A DNA stretch of 64,000 nt from Novosphingobium sp. (GTDB taxonomy: Bacteria > Pseudomonadota > Alphaproteobacteria > Sphingomonadales > Sphingomonadaceae). How positions within the stretch are numbered: the first letter of the stretch is position 1; every line of letters starts with the position of its first letter. The stretch is taken from positions 62,001 to 126,000 of the forward strand of contig NZ_JADZAT010000006.1 of NCBI RefSeq assembly GCF_020852455.1. The letters run 5' to 3'. The notes beneath the pieces were generated by a model. It made no database searches. It worked only from the letters and a program-made list of their open reading frames with translations, and was not told the DNA's origin. This document shows positions 17,488 through 26,158 of this stretch, in pieces. The position numbers were made by a program, and so were the translations under genes.

Positions 17488-18248
17488 CGCCCCTTCTCCT
17501 TGGCGAGGTCTTCCTGCGCCGCGGCGGAGTTGACATCAACCATGGTGCCCAGGACCTGCAGGTAAGCAACCAGCGCATCCATTTCGGTCAGGCGATCGGG
17601 ATTTCCGTCGAAATCGCGCACCTGCGCCTTGGGATAGCGCTTTTGCAGATCAGTGGCATCGGCCATCGGATCGGCCTGGTTCTTCAGGTCGTCGTTGGCC
17701 TTGTCGATGTCGGTCTGGGTGTAGGGCACCCCGACCACATTGAGCGTCTTGAGTTCGGCAGACATGTCGCCGGCATTGAGATCGCGTTCGGCCAGGAAGG
17801 CATATTGCGGCATCACCGAACCGTCGACCATGGCCTGCGGATTCTTGAGATGCTGGACATGCCATTCGTCCGAGTACTTCAGGCCGACGCGTGCCAGGTC
17901 AGGCCCGGTCCGCTTCGAGCCCCACTGGAACGGGTGGTCGTACATCGATTCCGCAGCAAGGCTGTAGTGGCCATAGCGTTCGACCTCGTCCCGGAACGGA
18001 CGGATCATCTGGCTGTGGCAAACATAGCAACCTTCACGGATGTAGATGTCGCGACCGGCCTGTTCGAGCGGGGTGTGGGGGCGAACCCCCGCAACCTTCT
18101 CGATCGTGTTGTCGATCCAAAACAGCGGAGCAATTTCCACGATCCCGCCGACGATCACCGCACCGAAAGCCAGAACACCAAGCAGAGCGACGTTCTTCTC
18201 GATCTTCTTGTGGCCCGCAAAGGGTACCTTGGTGGTTTCTGCAGTCAT
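17484..18248 (-). CDS. ccoO: cbb3-type cytochrome c oxidase subunit II (monohaem), CcoO
   Basis: From the ATG at 18248 the product is 254 residues. It has one N-terminal membrane helix ([22 protein letters not shown]), then [17 protein letters not shown] with the haem c site at C74, C77 and H78, and GPDLARVG further on. CcoO shuttles electrons to the CcoN active site on the periplasmic side. The ORF track's extra 20 codons upstream would run into ccoN and are rejected. Confidence 0.96.
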   Translation of the reverse strand: MTAETTKVPFAGHKKIEKNVALLGVLAFGAVIVGGIVEIAPLFWIDNTIEKVAGVRPHTPLEQAGRDIYIREGCYVCHSQMIRPFRDEVERYGHYSLAAESMYDHPFQWGSKRTGPDLARVGLKYSDEWHVQHLKNPQAMVDGSVMPQYAFLAERDLNAGDMSAELKTLNVVGVPYTQTDIDKANDDLKNQADPMADATDLQKRYPKAQVRDFDGNPDRLTEMDALVAYLQVLGTMVDVNSAAAQEDLAKEKGR

Positions 18249-18261
18249 TGAAAGGTCCCCC

Positions 18262-19917
18262 TTATTCAGCCGGCGCCGCAGCGAGCGGACGGTCGGCGTT
18301 CGGGTCATAGGCAGCCTGACGCAGCGGCTCTTCCTGACGGAGCTTGCCGGCGATGGTCTGCCACACGTTGAAGGCCATGATCAGCGCACCGGAGAGGTAG
18401 AGCACCCCGCCAAAGGCACGCAGCAGGTACATCGGGAACTTGGCCGCAACGGTTTCAACGAAGCTGTAGAGCAGGTAGCCGTCAGAGCCATATTCCCGCC
18501 ACATCAGGCCTTCCATGATCCCGGTGACCCACATCGCGGAAGCGTAGAACACGATCCCCAGGGTGGCGAGCCAGAAGTGCCAGTTGATCATCCGCAGCGA
18601 ATACATCCGCTCACGACCCCACAGACGCGGCGCGAGATAGTAGATCGCCGAGAAGGTGATCATCCCGTTCCAGCCGAGCGCACCGGAGTGCACGTGGCCG
18701 ATCGTCCAGTCGGTGTAGTGCGACAGCGAGTTGACCGACTTGATCGACATCATCGGCCCTTCGAAGGTCGACATGCCGTAGAAGGCCACCGACAGCACCA
18801 TCATGCGGATGATCGGATCGGTGCGAACCTTGTCCCAGGCGCCGTTCAGCGTCATCAGGCCGTTGATCATCCCGCCCCAGCTGGGCATCCACAGCATGAT
18901 TGAGAAGACCATGCCGAGGGTCTGCGCCCAATCGGGCAGCGCGGTATAGTGCAGGTGGTGCGGACCAGCCCAGATATACAGGAAGATCAGCCCCCAAAAG
19001 TGCACAATCGACAGTCGATAGCTGTAAACCGGGCGTTCGGCCTGCTTTGGGACAAAGTAATACATCATCCCCAGGAAGCCGGCGGTCAGGAAAAAGCCCA
19101 CCGCGTTGTGGCCGTACCACCACTGCACCAGCGCACCCTGGACCCCACCCCATACCGGATAACTCTTTGAACCAAACAAGCTCACCGGAACAACAGCATT
19201 ATTGACCAGATGCAGCATTGCCACGGTCAGGATGAAGCTCAGGAAGAACCAGTTGGCCACATAGATGTGGGGTTCCTTGCGCTTCAGGATCGTGCCGACA
19301 AAGACCGCAAGGTAGGCAACCCAGACCAGCGTCAGCCACAGATCGACGTACCATTCAGGCTCGGCATATTCCTTGCTCTGGGTGACGCCCAGCAAATAGC
19401 CGGTAGCAGCCAGCGCGATGAACAGCTGATAGCCCCAGAACACAAACCGGGCGACACCTGGCAGGGCCAGGCGGGCGCGGCAGGTGCGCTGGACAATATA
19501 GAAGCTGGTCGTGATCAGCGCGGTGCCACCGAAGGCAAAGATAACCGCCGAGGTGTGCAGCGGCCGCAGGCGCCCGAAGGTGGTCCATTCCAGCCCCAGG
19601 TTGAGTGCCGGGAAGGCCAGCTGGAGCGCAATATAGAGCCCCACCAAGAACCCGACGCAGCCCCAGAAGGTGGCCAGGATCACGCCGGTCCGGATCAGGT
19701 CGTCGTCATAACGCGACTGATCGGGCAGCGCCGCGCCGCCAGTGGCAAGCGCCTTGTAGTCGGGCTTGCGCAGGCTGATCACCAGCCCGGCAAGTGCCGC
19801 GAGTCCGAAGACCCCCATGTGTATCGCAAACGGGGCATCGACCGCGTTTACGTACATGAAAATAGCAAAAAGAAGCGCGACGAACCAAAGGCCGGCGCGG
19901 GTTACCAAAGATTCCAT
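18262..19917 (-). CDS. ccoN: cbb3-type cytochrome c oxidase subunit I, CcoN
   Basis: The 551-residue product has twelve or more membrane helices. It carries the histidines of the haem-copper centres in [40 protein letters not shown] and the [16 protein letters not shown] segment. CcoN holds haem b and the b3-CuB site that reduces oxygen with high affinity. It begins the ccoNOQP-ccoGHIS run and has a strong GAGGGGGG Shine-Dalgarno-like stretch. The FNR palindrome at 20008-20021 lies 91 bp upstream with a TGAAAT -10 at the right distance on the minus strand, so low-oxygen induction is expected. Confidence 0.97.
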   Translation of the reverse strand: MESLVTRAGLWFVALLFAIFMYVNAVDAPFAIHMGVFGLAALAGLVISLRKPDYKALATGGAALPDQSRYDDDLIRTGVILATFWGCVGFLVGLYIALQLAFPALNLGLEWTTFGRLRPLHTSAVIFAFGGTALITTSFYIVQRTCRARLALPGVARFVFWGYQLFIALAATGYLLGVTQSKEYAEPEWYVDLWLTLVWVAYLAVFVGTILKRKEPHIYVANWFFLSFILTVAMLHLVNNAVVPVSLFGSKSYPVWGGVQGALVQWWYGHNAVGFFLTAGFLGMMYYFVPKQAERPVYSYRLSIVHFWGLIFLYIWAGPHHLHYTALPDWAQTLGMVFSIMLWMPSWGGMINGLMTLNGAWDKVRTDPIIRMMVLSVAFYGMSTFEGPMMSIKSVNSLSHYTDWTIGHVHSGALGWNGMITFSAIYYLAPRLWGRERMYSLRMINWHFWLATLGIVFYASAMWVTGIMEGLMWREYGSDGYLLYSFVETVAAKFPMYLLRAFGGVLYLSGALIMAFNVWQTIAGKLRQEEPLRQAAYDPNADRPLAAAPAE

Positions 19918-20007
19918 GAGTATGTTCCCCCCTCATGCACGGGCTAAATCAGTAACGGCTAATATACCTGTCACACTCGCATTTCAACTGCCTAGTGCAA
20001 CGCGGCA

Positions 20008-20021
20008 TTGACCGCGATCAA
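20008..20021 (-). promoter_or_regulatory. FNR/FixK operator of ccoNOQP
   Basis: TTGAC-CGCG-ATCAA matches the FNR/FixK palindrome in 9 of 10 fixed positions. On the minus strand TGAAAT at 19986-19981 sits about 31 bp from its centre, as expected of a class II activated promoter. This predicts a ccoN transcript start near 19973. Confidence 0.8.
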
Positions 20022-20064
20022 ATTGCGTGCACCGCAACGAAAATTCCCGGAAATCCGCGAAAAA

Positions 20065-20078
20065 TTGCGCGGGATCAA
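20065..20078 (+). promoter_or_regulatory. Degenerate FNR-like operator before ompW
   Basis: TTGCG-CGGG-ATCAA keeps one perfect half-site and TTG of the other. Its centre lies about 101 bp upstream of the ompW ATG, leaving room for a start near 20113. It is one of two FNR-like sites in the ccoN-ompW divergent region. ompW is a known FNR target in enterobacteria. Confidence 0.45.
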
Positions 20079-20172
20079 TGTTTGCACCTGCAGCATTGGC
20101 GCAAAGGCGCAGCGACGTCGCAAGAATCCTTGGCCGCACAGGGTGGCCGCTGCGGCGCAGGATGAGGGAACG

Positions 20173-20841
20173 ATGAAAAAGCTGACGATCGCCGCGGCGC
20201 TTGCAGCCGCGACCATGCTCGCCACTCCGGCCTGGGCCGGTTCGGACGAAGGCAAGATCCAGATCAAGGTGCTTGCCACCGGCGTTCTGCCCGATGGCAA
20301 GATCGACACGGTCAAGACCGACCTGATCGGCCTGCCGGTTGGCAGCCAGACCGCCGCCAACGACAATGTCGTGCCGACTGTGGCCGTTGAATACTACTTC
20401 AACAACAACATCTCGCTCGAAACGATCTGCTGCGTGACCAAGCACAAGGTGCGCGGTGCCGGCGCGCTGCTTGGCACCGACCTGGTCAAGGACGTGCTGA
20501 TCGTTCCGGCCACCTTCACGCTCAAGTATCATATGCCGCTTGGCCCGGTTAAGCCCTACATCGGGGCCGGCCCGTCGGTGTTCATCATGCTTGATTCGAA
20601 GCCGGACGTCGATGCCGTTGGCCTGGGTGCAACCCGCGCCAAGCTGTCGAGCAACATCGGCGTGGCCGTGCAGGCCGGTGTCGATATCGGCATGGGCAAT
20701 GGCATGGGCATCAGCCTTGACGCCAAGAAGTACTGGATGGGCACCACTGCCAAGTTCTACGCCGGCAATACGCTGGTGCTGGAATCGAAGCACAAGCTTG
20801 ATCCGTGGGTGCTGTCGGGCGGGATGTATTTCCGCTTCTAA
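20173..20841 (+). CDS. ompW: OmpW-family outer-membrane beta-barrel protein
   Basis: From the ATG at 20173 (after AGGGAACG) the product is 222 residues. It has a signal peptide ending AWA-GS, alternating beta-strand pattern, the family motif VEYYFNNNISLETICCVTKHKV, PYIGAGPSVFIM, and a terminal aromatic strand GGMYFRF. OmpW forms a narrow 8-strand barrel linked to uptake of small hydrophobic molecules and to redox stress. The ORF track's start at 20008 is in the promoter region and is rejected. It is divergent from ccoN across a 255-bp region with two FNR-like sites. Confidence 0.93.
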   Translation: MKKLTIAAALAAATMLATPAWAGSDEGKIQIKVLATGVLPDGKIDTVKTDLIGLPVGSQTAANDNVVPTVAVEYYFNNNISLETICCVTKHKVRGAGALLGTDLVKDVLIVPATFTLKYHMPLGPVKPYIGAGPSVFIMLDSKPDVDAVGLGATRAKLSSNIGVAVQAGVDIGMGNGMGISLDAKKYWMGTTAKFYAGNTLVLESKHKLDPWVLSGGMYFRF

Positions 20842-20886
20842 GCTGGAACGGATTTCCGCTTCCCCTCTATAGGAGCGGGATGGGAA

Positions 20887-20930
20887 GGGTCGGCCGATTT
20901 GCTTTCGCAGGCGATCGCCGGCCCTTTCTT
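20887..20930 (+). terminator. Probable rho-independent terminator after ompW
   Basis: GGGTCGGCCGAT can pair with ATCGCCGGCCC (one G-T pair, one bulge) and is followed by TTTCTT. It lies 46 bp after the ompW stop and before the convergent fnr gene. Confidence 0.6.
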
Positions 20931-20963
20931 GTGCCTGGTATCTGTTGAAGGCGGCGCGGCGCC

Positions 20964-21662
20964 TCAACCGGCTTCGGCCATCAATCCTTCGCGGTCGAGG
21001 ATCACCACCTCACGGCGCGAAGGCAGGTCGATCAGCCCATCGGCCTTGAGTCTGGTGAACTGGCGGCTGACCGTTTCGATCGTCAGGCCCAGCACGTCCG
21101 CCACCTGCTGGCGCGAAAATGGCAGGGCGAACCGCCGCAGCGCCGAATCGGGCTGATCGATGCAGCCAGGCTGGACCAGCCGTTCCGACATTTCGAGCAG
21201 GAAGCTGGCCAGCTTTTCACCGGCCGACTTGCGGCCCAGCAACAACATCCAGCGGCGCGTGCGATCGAGTTCGGCCAGGGTGCGCTGCAACAGCTTGTGT
21301 TCAAGCCCGGGATGCTCGCGCGCGAAGGCGTCGAAATCCTTGCGGCTGAACACGCAGACCCGCGCCTCGGTCAGCGCGGTCACGCCGTGGCCGCTGGTCG
21401 ATCCGAACGGGCGGCCGATGAAATCGGAGGGATAGACCACGCCGACGATCTGCTCACGCCCATCCTCGGTCCCGGTCGACAGTTTGAGCACGCCATCGAT
21501 GACATTGGCGACGAGGACCGAATCCTCACCTTCCCACATCAGCGACTCGCCGGGTTCAAGCACCCGGCGGCGGCCAATGGCGTTCAAGGCTTTGAGTTCA
21601 TCGGTATCAAGCGACGAACAAATGGCGCGATTGCGCACAACACAGGTTTCGCAGGCGATCAT
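20964..21662 (-). CDS. FNR-type oxygen-sensing transcriptional regulator (4Fe-4S)
   Basis: The 232-residue product has the N-terminal cysteines C4, C7 and C15 (CETCVVRNRAIC) plus C103 (ARVCVF). These are the four ligands of the oxygen-labile [4Fe-4S] cluster in FNR/FnrL proteins. A cyclic-nucleotide-type effector domain, a dimer helix and a helix-turn-helix with VADVLGLTIETVSRQF follow. The E..SR recognition pattern is that of FNR and predicts TTGAT-N4-ATCAA binding, exactly the palindromes seen at several places here. It stands next to ompW and ccoN, its likely targets. It could equally be called FnrL or FixK by lineage; the cysteines favour FNR/FnrL. Confidence 0.93.
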   Translation of the reverse strand: MIACETCVVRNRAICSSLDTDELKALNAIGRRRVLEPGESLMWEGEDSVLVANVIDGVLKLSTGTEDGREQIVGVVYPSDFIGRPFGSTSGHGVTALTEARVCVFSRKDFDAFAREHPGLEHKLLQRTLAELDRTRRWMLLLGRKSAGEKLASFLLEMSERLVQPGCIDQPDSALRRFALPFSRQQVADVLGLTIETVSRQFTRLKADGLIDLPSRREVVILDREGLMAEAG

Positions 21663-21701
21663 TTCGGCTCTGCAATGCCCGCGAGGGCCGCAAAGTGCAA
21701 G

Positions 21702-22433
21702 TCAGATGATGTCGGCGATGTCCGCAAGGCTGGTGCGCAGCTTGTCCAGCGCCTGGGCCTTGAGCTGGTGCACCCGGGGGACCGAGACCTGCAGCGCCTC
21801 GGCAATTTCGGCCAGATTCAACTCTTCGACGAAGTAGAGCTGGATCACCAGTTGCAGCCGATCGGGCAGCAGCGCGATCGCCCCGGCCACCGCTTCGCGC
21901 AGTTCCGTATCAGCCAGGATCGCAAAACCGTCGGGCCGTTCATCGGCAAAGGCCATGTCGGCATCGGAATAGGCCAGGTCGATCGATTCGAAGCGCAGCG
22001 GTTCGCTCGATCCGCGCAGCGCTTCCAGTTCGGCTTCGCCAATGCCCAGCGCCTCTGCCAGTTCGCGGGGCTGCGGATCGCGGCCCAGCTGGCCGCGCAG
22101 CGCAGTCTCGGCCTCGCGCAACTGGCGGCGGCGTTCGACAGCGCCGCGGCTCAGCGGCACATGGCGGCGAATCAGGTCAACCATCGCCCCGCGCACCCGC
22201 AGCTTGGCATAGGCGGCAAAGCCGTCCTCGGTCGGCCCGGCGTGTTTCTGGGCGGCTTCGGTCAGCGCGACCATCCCCGCCTGGATCAGGTCTTCCAGCT
22301 CGATCCCCTGGCGTCCGCCGCCATGGACATGCCAGGCCAGCCGCCGGACCATCGGCACGAAGCGGCGGATCCGCTCGGCACTGGCGCCGCGATAGGCCTC
22401 GGCGGCGGAAAAGCTCTTTTGATCGTGGATCAT
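21702..22433 (-). CDS. fliA: Flagellar sigma factor sigma-28 (FliA)
   Basis: The 243-residue product shows sigma region 2 (RRLAWHVHGGGRQGIELEDLIQAGMVALTEAA in shortened form), region 3 (ELAEALGIGEAELEAL) and region 4 (LNLAEIAEALQVSVPRVHQLKAQAL). The FAAYAKLRVRGAMVDLIR segment is typical of FliA. It directs late flagellar genes such as flagellin. The ATG overlaps the flhA stop as ATGA. FlgM, its anti-sigma factor, is encoded upstream in the same run. A 39-bp gap separates it from the fnr start. Confidence 0.94.
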   Translation of the reverse strand: MIHDQKSFSAAEAYRGASAERIRRFVPMVRRLAWHVHGGGRQGIELEDLIQAGMVALTEAAQKHAGPTEDGFAAYAKLRVRGAMVDLIRRHVPLSRGAVERRRQLREAETALRGQLGRDPQPRELAEALGIGEAELEALRGSSEPLRFESIDLAYSDADMAFADERPDGFAILADTELREAVAGAIALLPDRLQLVIQLYFVEELNLAEIAEALQVSVPRVHQLKAQALDKLRTSLADIADII

Positions 22434-24532
22434 GCCAGCACACTTTCGATTTCAGGTTCGGGTGAAGGTTGCGGAAGCGCCGGTGCACCGATCACGGCCA
22501 GCACCTCGATCGGCTGGGCGGCGGGCAGTTCGGCAATTGACAGGACGGTGCAGGCCGGTGCGCGCAGCCGCAGCAACGCGGCCAGTGCACGGCGGGCGCG
22601 CGGCTGGACGATCAGCGCGGGCGGGCCGGCACCGGGGCCGCGCTCGGCAATCAGCGCGGCGACATGATCGCCGATGCTGCGCGCCAGATCGGGCTCGATC
22701 ACCGGCTGGCCAGTCGCCGGATCGGCCAGGCCCTGGACGATCGCTGCCTCCAGCTGGGCGTCGAGCGTCAGCACCGGCAGGCGTTCGCCCGGCGCGCAGA
22801 TCCGCCCGACGATCATCCCGCCCAGTTCGGCGCGGACCAGATCGACCAGCCGGTCGTGCTCCTGCGTCTGCTGCACGCCCTGCGCCAGCGCGGCCAGGAT
22901 CGGCAGCGGGTGGCCGATCGGCAGCCCGTCTTCCAGCAGCGCGCGAAACAGCCGGGTCAGCGCGGCGAGCGACAGCGGCGCGGGATGCACCGCCTCGACC
23001 AGTCCGGCAGCATGGTCCTTGACCGCATCAAGAATCGCCTTGAGCTCATCCGGCCCGAACAGCGCCTGCGGGCGGTCACCCAGCAGCTGGTTGAGCTGGG
23101 TGGCGATCACGGTGCTGGCATCCACGGTCAGGTAACCCTCGGCGATCGCCAGATCGCGCTGCGCCGGATCGATCCACACCGCCGGGCAGCCAAAGCTGGG
23201 ATCGCGGGTCTCCTCGCCCGGCAGCTGCACGCCGGGACGAACGTCGCCGGCATCGATCGCCAGGATCCGCTCCGGACGCACCGAGCCGCCACCCAGCGGA
23301 ACCCCGCCCAGCGTGATGCGATAGTCGCCCGGCGGCAGGTCAAGGCTGTCGCGAACCCGGAATTGCGGAACGATGAAGCCGAACAGCTGGCTGAGCTGCT
23401 TGCGCACCCCGGTGATCCGCGCCACCAGCGGCGATCCGCGTCGGTCGTCGACCAGATGAACCAGACCATAGCCCAGCTCGATCGTCACCAGGGTGTGATC
23501 GGACACTTCCTCCAGCAGGATCCGGCCCGGCTCGGCCGGCGGCTCGGTGGCGGCCACCGGGGCGGGCCGCGCGGCGCGTTTGGCCAGCGCGTGCCACAGC
23601 CACCCGGCCAGCGCGGCAGCGGGCAGGAACACTGTCTGCGGCATCGCCGGGATCATCCCGATCGCGCCCAGGATCACCGCCACCGGCAGCCAGGTGCCGG
23701 GATTGGCGAGCTGCCCGCCGATCTGCCCGGCCAGATCGCGGCTGTCGGATACGCGGGTGACGATCACCGCCGCCGCGATCGACAGCAGCAGCGCGGGCAC
23801 CTGCGCCACCAGCGCATCGCCGACCGCGAGGGTAATGTAGTTCTCGGCCGCTTCGCCCGCTGTCAGGCCGTGGCTGATCATCCCCAGCGCGAAGCCGGCA
23901 ACGATGTTGACTGCCAGGATCAGCAGCGCGGCGATCGCATCACCCTTCACGAACTTGCTGGCACCGTCCATCGAGCCGTAGAAATCGGCCTCGGTCGCCA
24001 CTTCGCGGCGGCGCGCCTTGGCTTCGTCGGCGGTGAGCAGCCCGGCGGCCAGATCGGCATCGATCGCCATCTGCTTGCCCGGCAAGGCATCAAGCGTGAA
24101 GCGCGCCGATACTTCCGAAACGCGCCCCGCGCCCTTGGTGATGACCACCATGTTGATGATCATCAGGATCATGAAAACAAACAGCCCGACCGCGAAATTG
24201 CCGCCGACGAGGAAGGCACCGAAGGCCTCGATCACGTGCCCGGCCGCCGCCCCGCCTTCATGGCCGTTGACCAGCACCACGCGGGTCGAGGCGACGTTGA
24301 GCGCCAGCCGCAGCAGCGTTGCGAACAGCAGGACTGACGGGAACGCGCTGAAGTCGAGCGGCTTTTCGGCATTCATCGCCGCCATCAGGATCGCCACCGA
24401 CAGCGCGATGTTGAGCACGAAGAACAGGTCGAGCAGCACCGCCGGGGTCGGCACCACCATCAGGCAGATCAGCGTCAGGATCCCGGCCGGCAGCGCAAAG
24501 GCGCTGGGCTTGATGCGCGCCAGCCAGTTCAC
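22430..24532 (-). CDS. flhA: Flagellar type III export gate protein FlhA
   Basis: The 700-residue product has eight N-terminal membrane helices. The conserved FHIPEP-type cytoplasmic loop contains VITKGAGRVSEVSARFTLDALPGKQMAID and EADFYGSMDGASKFVKGDA, and a large C-terminal cytoplasmic domain follows. FlhA forms the export gate ring and docks chaperone-substrate complexes. The start is GTG at 24532, overlapping the transglycosylase stop as GTGA. The C-terminal part is rich in Ala/Pro and diverges from model FlhA, but the length is normal. Confidence 0.96.
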   Translation of the reverse strand: MNWLARIKPSAFALPAGILTLICLMVVPTPAVLLDLFFVLNIALSVAILMAAMNAEKPLDFSAFPSVLLFATLLRLALNVASTRVVLVNGHEGGAAAGHVIEAFGAFLVGGNFAVGLFVFMILMIINMVVITKGAGRVSEVSARFTLDALPGKQMAIDADLAAGLLTADEAKARRREVATEADFYGSMDGASKFVKGDAIAALLILAVNIVAGFALGMISHGLTAGEAAENYITLAVGDALVAQVPALLLSIAAAVIVTRVSDSRDLAGQIGGQLANPGTWLPVAVILGAIGMIPAMPQTVFLPAAALAGWLWHALAKRAARPAPVAATEPPAEPGRILLEEVSDHTLVTIELGYGLVHLVDDRRGSPLVARITGVRKQLSQLFGFIVPQFRVRDSLDLPPGDYRITLGGVPLGGGSVRPERILAIDAGDVRPGVQLPGEETRDPSFGCPAVWIDPAQRDLAIAEGYLTVDASTVIATQLNQLLGDRPQALFGPDELKAILDAVKDHAAGLVEAVHPAPLSLAALTRLFRALLEDGLPIGHPLPILAALAQGVQQTQEHDRLVDLVRAELGGMIVGRICAPGERLPVLTLDAQLEAAIVQGLADPATGQPVIEPDLARSIGDHVAALIAERGPGAGPPALIVQPRARRALAALLRLRAPACTVLSIAELPAAQPIEVLAVIGAPALPQPSPEPEIESVLA

Positions 24533-25377
24533 AGCCCGAAGACCCGCAGCTTGCCATAGGCCTGACGGACATGCGCCGGCATCGCCTCGCGCCCGGCGCC
24601 AAACGTGGCGGCCAGGGTATCGGCCATCGAGGGGCGGCTTGTTGGTTGTGAAAGCCCTTCCCCGGTGGGGAAGGGTTGGGATGGGGGTTCAACGCCGACA
24701 TGGTTCCCCCACCCCCAGCCCCTCTCCCCTGGGGAGGGGAGCCAGTCATCGGGACCGGCACTCCCCATCGCCCGCGCCATCTTGCCGCGCAGCAATTCCA
24801 TCACCCCGCCCAGTGAGCGCGGCGCACCGCTGGCGTCATAGAAAATCGCCCGGTTCGCGCCTGCGGCCTTGGGGAACAGCGCCGCAGCGCTCTGCCCGGG
24901 ATCGGTGGCCAGGGCGGTCAGGAACCGCCCGGCCCCATCGGCGCCCAGGAAGTGCGCCATGTACAGCTCGGCCGGATCGGGCTCGCGGCCCAGCACACTG
25001 GCCAGGTAATTGCGGTTGTCGCTGGCCAGCTCGGCAGCCATCAGCGCCGAGGCATCGGGATCATAGCGCAGCGCCAGCACTTGCTGGCGCAGGGCCGGAT
25101 CGCGTACCCGCCCGCCCTGGATCGCCGCATCGGCCCAGCCCAGCCCGTGCTCGCTGCCGTGCCGGTCCAGCGTGGCCAGCCAGGTTCCCCGGGTGAACTG
25201 ATAAAGCCCGGCCGCACTCGACGTGCCGGCCCTGGCATCGGGATTGAGGCTCGATTCAAGCCGCGCTTGTCCCAGCAGATAGGAAAAGTCGATGCCCGTG
25301 GCCTGGCTGGCCCGGGCGATAGCCGCGTGGACTTGCGGTGTGGGCGCCGTGGCACCGATCGATCTGGCCTCGCTCAA
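24529..25377 (-). CDS. Flagellar-cluster lytic transglycosylase
   Basis: The product (282 residues from a TTG at 25377, which has GGGAG six bases upstream; the ORF track uses a TTG five codons earlier) contains a transglycosylase fold. QARLESSLNP holds the catalytic Glu, followed by SSAAGLYQFTRGTW with the GLxQF substrate motif, and YMAHFLGADGAGRFL. It would cut peptidoglycan for the rod, as SltF does in Rhodobacter, because FlgJ here has no hydrolase domain. No signal peptide is visible, so its export route is unclear. Residues about 212-242 come from a GC-rich repeat inserted in frame (see repeat entry). It is coupled to flhA by a GTGA overlap. Confidence 0.82.
   Translation of the reverse strand: MSEARSIGATAPTPQVHAAIARASQATGIDFSYLLGQARLESSLNPDARAGTSSAAGLYQFTRGTWLATLDRHGSEHGLGWADAAIQGGRVRDPALRQQVLALRYDPDASALMAAELASDNRNYLASVLGREPDPAELYMAHFLGADGAGRFLTALATDPGQSAAALFPKAAGANRAIFYDASGAPRSLGGVMELLRGKMARAMGSAGPDDWLPSPGERGWGWGNHVGVEPPSQPFPTGEGLSQPTSRPSMADTLAATFGAGREAMPAHVRQAYGKLRVFGL
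24654..24742. repeat. GC-rich double-hairpin repeat inside the transglycosylase gene
   Basis: Two short hairpins, CCCTTCCCCGGTGGGGAAGGG-like and CCCCTCTCCCCTGGGGAGGGG-like, flank GGGATGGGGGTT and ACCCCCAGCC. The layout matches the repeat at 33523-33629. It stays open in the reading frame and adds about 30 residues (LPSPGERGWGWG and PSQPFPTGEG). Confidence 0.75.
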
Positions 25378-25446
25378 GCGGAACTCCCGCAACGGGTTGA
25401 CGTTGCAGGGTGTTCAGCAAGGGGCGTGCCAATTCAGCAGATGCGC

Positions 25447-25791
25447 TTAGCGAGCGCCGGCATAGGCATAGCCGGCACTGCCCGCGCGGTAGAGCGCGGG
25501 CGTGCCGGTCAGGGCATCAAGCCGCGCCGCGACATTGGCGGCAATCAGGTTGCGAACCTGGCGGTTTACCTCGTTCAGCCGCCGCGCGGCATCAAGCAGG
25601 CCGCGGCATTCCTCGTCGATTGCACCGGCGTCGGCAAAGGGGCCGGCCAGGTCGATCGTGCCGCACAGCGCGACCTTGTCCTGCGCGCAGCCCATGATCG
25701 CATCAAGGTCGAGCCCGGCAAGCGCCTGCCGTTCTTCCTGCAGCACGGCAACCATCTGCCGCAAGGTATCGCGCAATTGGGCAGAGGTCAT
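25447..25791 (-). CDS. flgN: FlgN-like flagellar export chaperone
   Basis: The 114-residue product is mostly helical (LRDTLRQMVAVLQEERQALAGLD at the N-terminus, LNEVNRQVRNLIAANVAARLDAL later). This matches FlgN, the chaperone of the hook-associated proteins FlgK and FlgL. The FlgN family is weakly conserved, so the call rests on size, helical pattern and place. It is coupled to flgM by ATGA, and flgK and flgL are in this window. The C-terminal Gly/Tyr/Ala tail is unusual. Confidence 0.75.
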   Translation of the reverse strand: MTSAQLRDTLRQMVAVLQEERQALAGLDLDAIMGCAQDKVALCGTIDLAGPFADAGAIDEECRGLLDAARRLNEVNRQVRNLIAANVAARLDALTGTPALYRAGSAGYAYAGAR

Positions 25792-26075
25792 TTCCCGCTC
25801 CTCAGCAAAAATCCGGCGGCAATCATCGCGTCGGCAACCTTCATCGGCAGCACCGGATAGCTGCCGCGCTCGATCGCCTTGCGGATTTCCGCGACGCGTT
25901 CGGCGTTGACCGGGGCCTCGCCGGGATCGAGCGCGGCGCTGCGCTGCACCGCCGATTGCGGCGCGGCATGCGCCCGCGCGGTATCACTGGCCACCGGGGT
26001 GGCCTTGCCTTGTGCCACCGCGCCAGTGCCGCGGGGCGTCTGGGGACCAAGCGGTCCAAGTTCGATGGGGGGCAT
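25788..26075 (-). CDS. flgM: Anti-sigma-28 factor FlgM
   Basis: The 95-residue product has a disordered N-terminal half rich in Pro/Ala. The FlgM core VNAERVAEIRKAIERGSY leads into MKVADAMIAAGFLL, the sigma-28-binding helices. FlgM holds FliA inactive until the hook is complete and is then exported. The start ATG at 26075 has AGGAG eight bases upstream. It leads the flgM-flgN pair, with flhA and fliA downstream in the same direction. Confidence 0.88.
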   Translation of the reverse strand: MPPIELGPLGPQTPRGTGAVAQGKATPVASDTARAHAAPQSAVQRSAALDPGEAPVNAERVAEIRKAIERGSYPVLPMKVADAMIAAGFLLRSGK

Positions 26076-26106
26076 GGTGCCGCTCCTTGCTAGTTCGTCA
26101 GACCCA

Positions 26107-26132
26107 AGAACGGCACCGGCATTCCGGCTTTA
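26107..26132 (-). promoter_or_regulatory. Weak sigma-28-like promoter before flgM
   Basis: On the minus strand TAAAG is followed, after 14 bases counted from TAAA, by GCCG. The sigma-28 consensus is TAAA-N15-GCCGATAA, so spacing is one base short and the GATAA part is absent. It is given only as a possibility, as flgM is commonly FliA-driven. Confidence 0.25.
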
Positions 26133-26158
26133 AGGGCAGGCGGCAGCAAAATGCCGGA

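Noticed and set aside
22664-24337. 557-residue plus-strand ORF opposite flhA
   Set aside because: Low-complexity Arg/His/Gln-rich shadow frame of a GC-rich gene; flhA is clearly the coding strand.
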